Part shown: positions 59,315-64,000 of the stretch, piece after piece
How the letters are laid out: every line of letters starts with the position of its first letter
Position numbering within the stretch: position 1 is the first letter of the stretch
Source of the DNA: Salinisphaera japonica YTM-1
GTDB lineage: Bacteria > Pseudomonadota > Gammaproteobacteria > Nevskiales > Salinisphaeraceae
Assembly (NCBI RefSeq): GCF_003788585.1
Contig: NZ_AYKG01000003.1
Span: 1-64,000 of the forward strand
Length of the DNA stretch: 64,000 nucleotides
Reading direction: 5' to 3'
Notes under the pieces: model-generated
The model's input: the letters and a program-made list of their open reading frames with translations, nothing else
Databases searched by the model: none
What the model was told of the DNA's origin: nothing
Position numbers and translations under genes: made by a program

Positions 59315-61810
59315 CTAACGCGCCAAGATCCCACCGGCCCGCTTTTCATCAACCAGTACGCTCTTGATCTTCGTCGTGAGTGCCCGACCGGCCTCGATGC
59401 CCTGCTGGCGAGCTTGCTCTTGGCTTTGGCCGGGGCTGGATTGCACTGTGACGTGATTGGTGACGTGGATTGACCGGGCGCCCTGGTTTGTCGTGTTGTT
59501 GGTGGTCTGCTGGTTGAGATAGCGAGTCAAGTCACGGTTCATGCGTGCGTCGACCACGCGCTCGCCTTTTTCGAGGTTCCAGGTGCCGGTGTTCGGAACG
59601 CTGTCGATGCCGTCGTGGGCCTGGCCGGCTAGGCCACCGGTGGAGGCCATAGCCACGCTGCCAACGCCGGATAGCATCGACGTTGCTTGTGCCGCCGCAG
59701 TCGCTGCCGCGGCCAGGTTGGCCGGGAAAGGAAGGCTGGATTTGAACGCGCCAGAGATGGCGTCATAGGTGGCCAGCACCGAATTGGCCACGCTAAACGC
59801 TTTCGACGCTGCGAACAGTCCTTGATATATGCCGCTTTGCTCGCCGGCAAACGTCCGGCTCAGGTCGGCTAGGCTGGAAAACGTCTGAGCGCTGCCGGCG
59901 ATGCGCGCGCGGCCGATTTGCTGGTCGTATTGCAAGATCCGATTGTTGTGGGCCTGGTCCAGCGCCTCGATTGCTGCGTTGGCGTTGGCCTTGTCCTCTT
60001 GGTGCTGGCGGGCGTATTCCTGAAACGCTTCCCGGCGTCGCTGGTAAGCCTGCTCGAACTGGTCGCGCTCATCGCCCAAACGATTGGCCTCGCCGAAGGC
60101 GCCGTTGTACTGCGGATCGAGCCCGGACATCCCGGGCAGGCCCTGTGTCGCCATGCTCTGCGCCATTTGGCCGGCTCGGGCCTGCCCGGCCGCTTGCAGG
60201 CCCTCGGGCAGGTCATTGGCCGCGGCTCGGGTTTGCTTGATCTGCTCCAGGCGCTGCCATTCCGGGTACAAAGTGGCCACAGCGTCACGCTGGCGATCGA
60301 GCATATCCAGCTGTTGTGCCATCTGTGTGAGCTGAATCTGGCGCTCAGCTGAAATGCCTTTCAGACCGCCCTGCTCTACGTCGTAGGCCGTCTGTGCCGC
60401 CAGGCTGTTCTCGTCGTACAGCGCGATGCGGCGTTGCAGGCTATCGCGCTCGCTCTCGAAGGCGCTCGTCAGCTGATTGGCCGCGCGCTGCTGCTCGGTC
60501 AGGGTGGCGGTGGCTTTCTTGTTGCTCTGCGAGAGCTTGATGATCTGTGAATCGACCTCGGCGATCGCACGCCGGTAGGCGGCCACATGGGCCGGGTCGT
60601 CGGCCATTGCCGCCTGGAGCTTGCGCCGATCCTGTTGCAGCTGTTCGAGCTTGCGATGGGTCTTGTCGTAGTCGGCCAGAAGGCTCGGCGCGCCTTGGGT
60701 GACGCCGCGACGCGGCGCGTTCGCGGTGATGGTCGTCTGCGATGTGGGGCCTGCCGGCACCGGTTTATCGCGCACCCCTGCATCGTCCTCGTCACCGAAG
60801 AGACGATCGTAGAGATAGCCGGGGCCGGTACGGCTGGCAGCAAAAGACGCGATACCGCCGATATCGAATCCGCTTATCGCGTCGGCGAGCTTGCCCACCT
60901 CGGACACGCTGCGCGCGGCGCTGGTGGCAATACTGCCCATGCCGCTGGCGATCGTCGCCACGCCGTTCTTGAAGTCTTCGTCTCTGAAGATCGCGGCCAT
61001 CTCGTCCGCGTGGCCCGCGGCCTGATCGATTGCCGGCGACATGGCGATGGCGAACTGGTTCGACACGCCCGTGGCCAGCCCGCGCAGCTCTTGCATGTTC
61101 TGATTGGCTTCGACCAGCCGGGCGTTGTCCACGGCGGACAGGCTGATGCCGAAGCGCCGGGCTTGATCGGTGTACTCACGAAGCGCCGCCGCGCCGTTGT
61201 CGAGCAGCGGTAGAAGCCGTGCGCCGTCGTCGGCGATGCTTTCGAGCACGTTGACCTGTTGCGCTCGGGGCAAGCCCTGGATGGCCTGGCCGATGGTCTC
61301 CAGCTGCTGGGTGGGGTTCTGGCGCTGGAGCTGGTCGGCCGACACGCCGATACGATCCAGCACCTCGGCCATCTCGCCGCCCCCGGTCAGGGCGGCATCG
61401 CCGATCTTGTCGGCCAGATCTTTGAAGATATCCGATGCTTTGTCGGCCCCGATGCCCGCCTGCTCGGCGGCGTACTGGAATGCCTGCACTTCCCCGGCCG
61501 TCGTGCCCAGGGTGCGGGCCAGATTATCCGCCTCGCGCGCGGCCTCTGCCTGGCGGGCGGTCAGCGATATCAGGCCGCCGACCGCGGCCCCAGCGCCCAA
61601 GGCGCCGATGGCGGCCGATGTGCGCGCGATGGTACTGGTCAGGTTGCGATAGCCTCGCGCTGCGACCGTCGCCGTGCGGCGCTGCCGGGCGGCAGAGCGC
61701 GCACTGGCCGCGTCGAGCTTGGCGATCTCGCTCTCGGTGGCCCGGATCGCGCGGATGCCGCCCTTGGCGTCGCCGGTGATGACAAGACCGGTTTTGTATT
61801 GTCGTGCCAT
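59315..61810 (-). CDS. Phage tail tape measure protein
   Basis: An 831-residue protein with the features of tape measure proteins: N-terminal basic region (ARQYKTGLVITGDAKGG), Ala/Gly-rich membrane-active segment (TSAAIGALGAGAAVGGL, about 65-85), QAFQYAAEQAGIGADKASDI typical of the family, long coiled coils (about 390-660) and a second Ala-rich hydrophobic part (about 690-760). It sets tail length in siphophages. The C terminus has GERVVDARMNRDLTRYLNQQ. No tail-tip genes follow before the tRNA. Confidence 0.87.
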   Translation of the reverse strand: MARQYKTGLVITGDAKGGIRAIRATESEIAKLDAASARSAARQRRTATVAARGYRNLTSTIARTSAAIGALGAGAAVGGLISLTARQAEAAREADNLARTLGTTAGEVQAFQYAAEQAGIGADKASDIFKDLADKIGDAALTGGGEMAEVLDRIGVSADQLQRQNPTQQLETIGQAIQGLPRAQQVNVLESIADDGARLLPLLDNGAAALREYTDQARRFGISLSAVDNARLVEANQNMQELRGLATGVSNQFAIAMSPAIDQAAGHADEMAAIFRDEDFKNGVATIASGMGSIATSAARSVSEVGKLADAISGFDIGGIASFAASRTGPGYLYDRLFGDEDDAGVRDKPVPAGPTSQTTITANAPRRGVTQGAPSLLADYDKTHRKLEQLQQDRRKLQAAMADDPAHVAAYRRAIAEVDSQIIKLSQSNKKATATLTEQQRAANQLTSAFESERDSLQRRIALYDENSLAAQTAYDVEQGGLKGISAERQIQLTQMAQQLDMLDRQRDAVATLYPEWQRLEQIKQTRAAANDLPEGLQAAGQARAGQMAQSMATQGLPGMSGLDPQYNGAFGEANRLGDERDQFEQAYQRRREAFQEYARQHQEDKANANAAIEALDQAHNNRILQYDQQIGRARIAGSAQTFSSLADLSRTFAGEQSGIYQGLFAASKAFSVANSVLATYDAISGAFKSSLPFPANLAAAATAAAQATSMLSGVGSVAMASTGGLAGQAHDGIDSVPNTGTWNLEKGERVVDARMNRDLTRYLNQQTTNNTTNQGARSIHVTNHVTVQSSPGQSQEQARQQGIEAGRALTTKIKSVLVDEKRAGGILAR

Positions 61811-61811
61811 G

Positions 61812-62075
61812 TCAGCCCTCGATCGCTGGCGCAGCCGGCCAGCATTCGTTCATTTCTTTGGAGAGGTGGCGCCGCACCGCGCTGGCAAAGGCGGCCGCCT
61901 TCTCATCCAGCGCCTGGGCTTCGGCACGCGTAATCACGCCCGCGTGATACAGGCGGGCGGGCAGGTTTTGCGCAGTCACGCCGGCGTTGAGTGGTTCCAG
62001 CACTATCGTGGCCGGCACTTCGCTGGGCGCAGCGGCTGGGCGCCCGAATGGCACGACGCGATTATCGTTGCTCAT
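61812..62075 (-). CDS. Small phage protein, unknown
   Basis: An 87-residue protein, MSNDNRVVPFGRP to the C terminus PAAPAIEG, with a predicted helical part (ARLYHAGVITRAEAQALDEK). Not recognised. It sits directly before the tape measure gene, where tail assembly chaperones are often found, but I see no sequence support for that role. Its ATG overlaps the upstream gene's stop by 4 bp, and the tape measure start follows within 2 bp. Confidence 0.65.
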   Translation of the reverse strand: MSNDNRVVPFGRPAAAPSEVPATIVLEPLNAGVTAQNLPARLYHAGVITRAEAQALDEKAAAFASAVRRHLSKEMNECWPAAPAIEG

Positions 62076-62344
62076 CGTTTTGGCGCCCGTGGCTCGTGGC
62101 CATAGATGGCGGGGATAGCGCGCGATAGCTCGTAGACGGGGGAATTGCCGACATGGCCATCGGGCTCGATGCCGGCAGTGCGCAGCTTCGCGCGCACCGT
62201 GTCTCGGTGCAGGTTCAGCGCGGCGCCGATCGTCGAGATGTTCCAGCGAAAGCCGTCGTTGCGCGGTTGATGCGTCGGGTTATTGGGCGGCTTCGCCAGC
62301 TCGGTCACTTGTCGTCTGGCCGCTTTCTTTTGCATATCAATCAC
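62072..62344 (-). CDS. DUF1441-like phage helix-turn-helix protein (possibly truncated)
   Basis: A 90-residue protein with a helix-turn-helix of the DUF1441 / small-terminase type: WNISTIGAALNLHRDTVRAK followed by the wing-like PVYELSRAIPAIYG. Family members are longer (about 150 residues or more), so this may be a shortened copy. Such genes normally stand beside the large terminase upstream of portal; here it follows the decoration gene, which supports rearrangement. Confidence 0.6.
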   Translation of the reverse strand: MIDMQKKAARRQVTELAKPPNNPTHQPRNDGFRWNISTIGAALNLHRDTVRAKLRTAGIEPDGHVGNSPVYELSRAIPAIYGHEPRAPKR

Positions 62345-62590
62345 TTACCTAGCTACTGCATAGCGCCCTGCTGCTGCTGCCCTAAGGGGCACGAAAATTA
62401 GTCGAAAACCGCGAGTCCGCCGCTTCGTAAACACGATCGATTCGGCCAGGGGCCCCTCGCCGATGGGCGCGGGGCCGGGTGTAGGTGCTCGCCAGCCCAG
62501 GGACACAACCCCCCAGGCCGGCGAGCGGGGCGCCCGGACGATGGGGAGCCGGCGGCATGGCGAGCCGCACAAGCCATCGCCCGGACAAAC
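62345..62590. other. GC-rich phage intergenic region
   Basis: About 246 bp between the decoration and DUF1441-like genes. Short open frames exist on the minus strand but match nothing recognisable. It is rich in GGGGC/GCCCC blocks (62450-62480) that could form hairpins. This is where the major capsid gene would be expected; it may be a deletion scar or hold regulatory or packaging sequence. Confidence 0.45.
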
Positions 62591-62953
62591 TCAGCGCGAG
62601 ACCACGCCACGCTCGGCGAGCGCGTCGAGGGCTGCATTCTTATCGTCTTGGCTCATGCCATCGGCAAAGGCCAGACTGGCCCGCACGACTTCGGCATCGC
62701 GCACGATGGCCACCGCCTTGCGGTCACCGGCGGAAGCGTCCGACCAGTCATACAGAACGCCTCCGGGTGTCTCGCTGCCATCGGTAGCGGCCGGGTCGAG
62801 CTGGCGATACTTGCCCGTCTCGTTGACCTTGCCCAGCACCGTGCCGGGAGGCAGGTCTTTCGAGTAGGCGATGGTGATCTGTTCTCGCGAGCGAGAGCCG
62901 TTGGCCTCGCTGACCATGAACTCGCCGGCGTGTGTCTGCTCTTTCACGATCAT
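62591..62953 (-). CDS. Phage head decoration protein (lambda gpD family)
   Basis: A 120-residue protein with the gpD-family pattern: THAGEFMVSEANGSRSREQI, LPPGTVLGKVNETGKYRQL, TPGGVLYDWSDASAGDRKAV and VRDAEVVRASL. It would trim-stabilise capsids as surface trimers. It follows the protease/scaffold gene by 9 bp, as in lambda C-Nu3-D. Confidence 0.88.
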   Translation of the reverse strand: MIVKEQTHAGEFMVSEANGSRSREQITIAYSKDLPPGTVLGKVNETGKYRQLDPAATDGSETPGGVLYDWSDASAGDRKAVAIVRDAEVVRASLAFADGMSQDDKNAALDALAERGVVSR

Positions 62954-62962
62954 GGTGATCTC

Positions 62963-63415
62963 CTAGCGGTAATACTGTTCGGGGTTGAAGGCGCTTCCGC
63001 CCTGCTCGTAGCCGGCCGGCGGGTGATGGTCGATCTCCTCGCCGCTCATCACCGCGGCGGCATCGACCATCAGCGCACCGATGGCCGGCCCAAAGCGCGG
63101 CGTATCGCCGCTGTAGGCGGCCACGATGAATTGATCGGCCAAGGTAGTCGCGGCGTTGATGTCTACGGGAAAAGTCGCGGCAAGCCGGTCTCGCACGTCG
63201 CTTGCGTCCATCATCACAGCCTCGGCCTGCTCTTGCGTCACGCCCCGGTCATGTAAAGGCTTGGCCAGCGAAGCTAGATTCTTGTCACCGCATAACGAGA
63301 CCAGGCTTTCCAGGCTGGCCGCGTCGGCGCCGCTGGCGAACGCAGCTCGCGCTTCGGCTTCGGTATAGACCTTTTCGTCGGTATCGGCTTGTCGGTTACG
63401 ATTGAACAGCGCCAT
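62963..63415 (-). CDS. Nested scaffold-like protein (Nu3 equivalent) inside the protease gene
   Basis: An in-frame internal start ATG 63415 (MALFNRNRQADTDEKVYTEA) with AAGGAGCG five bases upstream would produce the C-terminal 150 residues of the protease protein alone. In lambda, scaffold Nu3 is made exactly this way from the 3' part of gene C. The region is acidic and helical (EAEARAAFASGADAASLESL), suitable for a scaffold. Its existence is inferred from the ribosome site and the lambda precedent. Confidence 0.65.
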   Translation of the reverse strand: MALFNRNRQADTDEKVYTEAEARAAFASGADAASLESLVSLCGDKNLASLAKPLHDRGVTQEQAEAVMMDASDVRDRLAATFPVDINAATTLADQFIVAAYSGDTPRFGPAIGALMVDAAAVMSGEEIDHHPPAGYEQGGSAFNPEQYYR

Positions 63416-64000
63416 GGATCGCTCCTTGATATTGGCGAAAGACACGCCGCCACCGCGGCGCAATGAAGAATTGAAGGCGTTCAGCACATCGCGGCTGGGC
63501 ATGACGGCATCGGCCAGCCCGACCTCGACGGCGCCGGCCGTGTCGTAAACACGAGCGCCGGTATCGCGCACAGTGTTGGCCGAGATGCCCCGGTTACGGG
63601 CGACCAGCCCCACGAAGCGCTCGTACAGCGCATCGATCTCGCCCTGAATGTTCTCGCGCACGTCGGGCGCCAGCGGCGCGTAGGGGTTGCCATCGACCTT
63701 GTGCTCGCCGGCATAGATTAGCGTCACGTCCAGGCCGGCCCCCTTGAGCATGGCCGACTGGTCGCAATGCGCTGTAAGCACGCCGACCGAGCCGATGCGG
63801 GCCGTGCCCGGGGCTACAATGCGCGTGCAGGCGCTGGCGATGGCATAGGCCGCCGAACAGGCCTGCTCGTCGGCCAAGGCCCAGATGGGCTTATCGGCCC
63901 GCGCGGCGTAGATCCGATCGCACAGATCGAAACAGCCGGCCACCTCGCCGCCTGGCGAGTCGATATCGAAGATGATGCCCTCGATGGTGGCGTCATCCAT
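62963..64000 (-). CDS. Phage capsid maturation protease, S49 family (5' end outside window)
   Basis: At least 345 residues, cut at the window edge. S49/ClpP-like serine protease domain (SppA family, lambda gpC type): IIFDIDSPGGEVAGCFDL, the nucleophile region EQACSAAYAIASA (Ser followed by Ala-Ala-Tyr) and RIGSVGVLTAHCDQSAML. After about residue 200 the sequence becomes scaffold-like and contains a strong internal start. The S49 domain should cleave scaffold and portal during head maturation. Confidence 0.88.
   Translation of the reverse strand: MDDATIEGIIFDIDSPGGEVAGCFDLCDRIYAARADKPIWALADEQACSAAYAIASACTRIVAPGTARIGSVGVLTAHCDQSAMLKGAGLDVTLIYAGEHKVDGNPYAPLAPDVRENIQGEIDALYERFVGLVARNRGISANTVRDTGARVYDTAGAVEVGLADAVMPSRDVLNAFNSSLRRGGGVSFANIKERSMALFNRNRQADTDEKVYTEAEARAAFASGADAASLESLVSLCGDKNLASLAKPLHDRGVTQEQAEAVMMDASDVRDRLAATFPVDINAATTLADQFIVAAYSGDTPRFGPAIGALMVDAAAVMSGEEIDHHPPAGYEQGGSAFNPEQYYR
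63420..63427 (-). promoter_or_regulatory. Internal Shine-Dalgarno for nested scaffold start
   Basis: AAGGAGCG on the minus strand, five to six bases before ATG 63415, within the S49 protease reading frame. Such a site inside a coding region supports internal initiation. Confidence 0.7.

Larger units (their letters stand above)
59111..64000 (-). mobile_element. Partial, rearranged lambdoid prophage
   Basis: From the tRNA 3' end to the window edge, all recognisable genes are leftward phage genes: S49 capsid protease, decoration protein, a DUF1441-like protein, a small protein and a tape measure protein. Major capsid, head-tail joining, tail tube, tail tip and fibre genes expected around these are missing in this stretch, so the element is deleted or rearranged. 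No integrase is seen. The right end lies outside the window. Confidence 0.82.

Noticed and set aside
62345-62572. 75-codon minus-strand open frame in the phage gap
   Set aside because: Pro/Arg-rich, no ribosome site and no recognisable similarity; overlapping frames are equally open.

Overview
The window is about 64 kb of dense, GC-rich bacterial chromosome. Gene content and order point to a gammaproteobacterium: rpsU-yqeY-dnaG-rpoD with divergent tsaD, def-fmt-rsmB divergent from LysM-dprA-smg-topA, hisI-hisE-tatABC, hisBHAF, trkA-trkH and an OxyR with both redox cysteines. The style resembles halophilic or marine lineages such as Salinisphaeraceae, but that placement is a guess from memory.

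Layout. 0-16 kb: a DUF547 protein tail-to-tail with an ECF sigma/anti-sigma pair, an orphan radical SAM ArsS, hemB-waaF-aroE-mntR-nfi, a lysine/glutamine-rich periplasmic protein, a glutathione transferase, hslR, a type IV pilin, a cation exchanger, a phosphoribosyltransferase, a zinc alcohol dehydrogenase, an azurin/auracyanin-like protein and an old yellow enzyme. 16-24 kb: one leftward urease operon, ureD-A-B-C-E-F-G followed by an NCS1 permease with a zinc-ribbon tail and a NiCoT nickel transporter, so that enzyme, maturation factors and probable substrate and nickel uptake are together. 24-36 kb: an EF-hand protein, hisI-hisE-tatABC leftward, trkA-trkH, TPR-thrB-dtd and hisB-H-A-F rightward. 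36-54 kb: a DJ-1/PfpI protein, rsmB-fmt-def, LysM-dprA-smg-topA, tsaC-hemF-oxyR, slt, cca-folM, folK-folB and tsaD. 54-59 kb: the macromolecular-synthesis operon rpsU-yqeY-dnaG-rpoD and a tRNA-Ile(CAU). 59-64 kb: part of a rearranged lambdoid prophage (tape measure, two small proteins, decoration protein, S49 protease with a nested scaffold start) lying against the tRNA and running off the window.

The most unusual material is non-coding. Five intergenic islands (about 8.2, 15.7-16.1, 24.1-24.4, 35.3-36.1 and 45.3-45.7 kb) carry related repeats built from CGCAGATT-type words. Two of them hold inverted copies of a roughly 260-280 bp element with terminal inverted repeats and a central GAAAGACGTCTTTC palindrome, which looks like a MITE. 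Another island is an exact 176-bp-period tandem duplication that has captured the 3' end of the nickel transporter gene. Another has two direct units and one inverted unit. Three of the five islands sit between convergent genes, and one supplies the upstream region of the urease operon.

Two conserved genes, cca and ureD, have family-conserved N-terminal sequence in frame upstream of any ATG, GTG or TTG. Both appear to start at rare codons (ATC and ATT or CTG).
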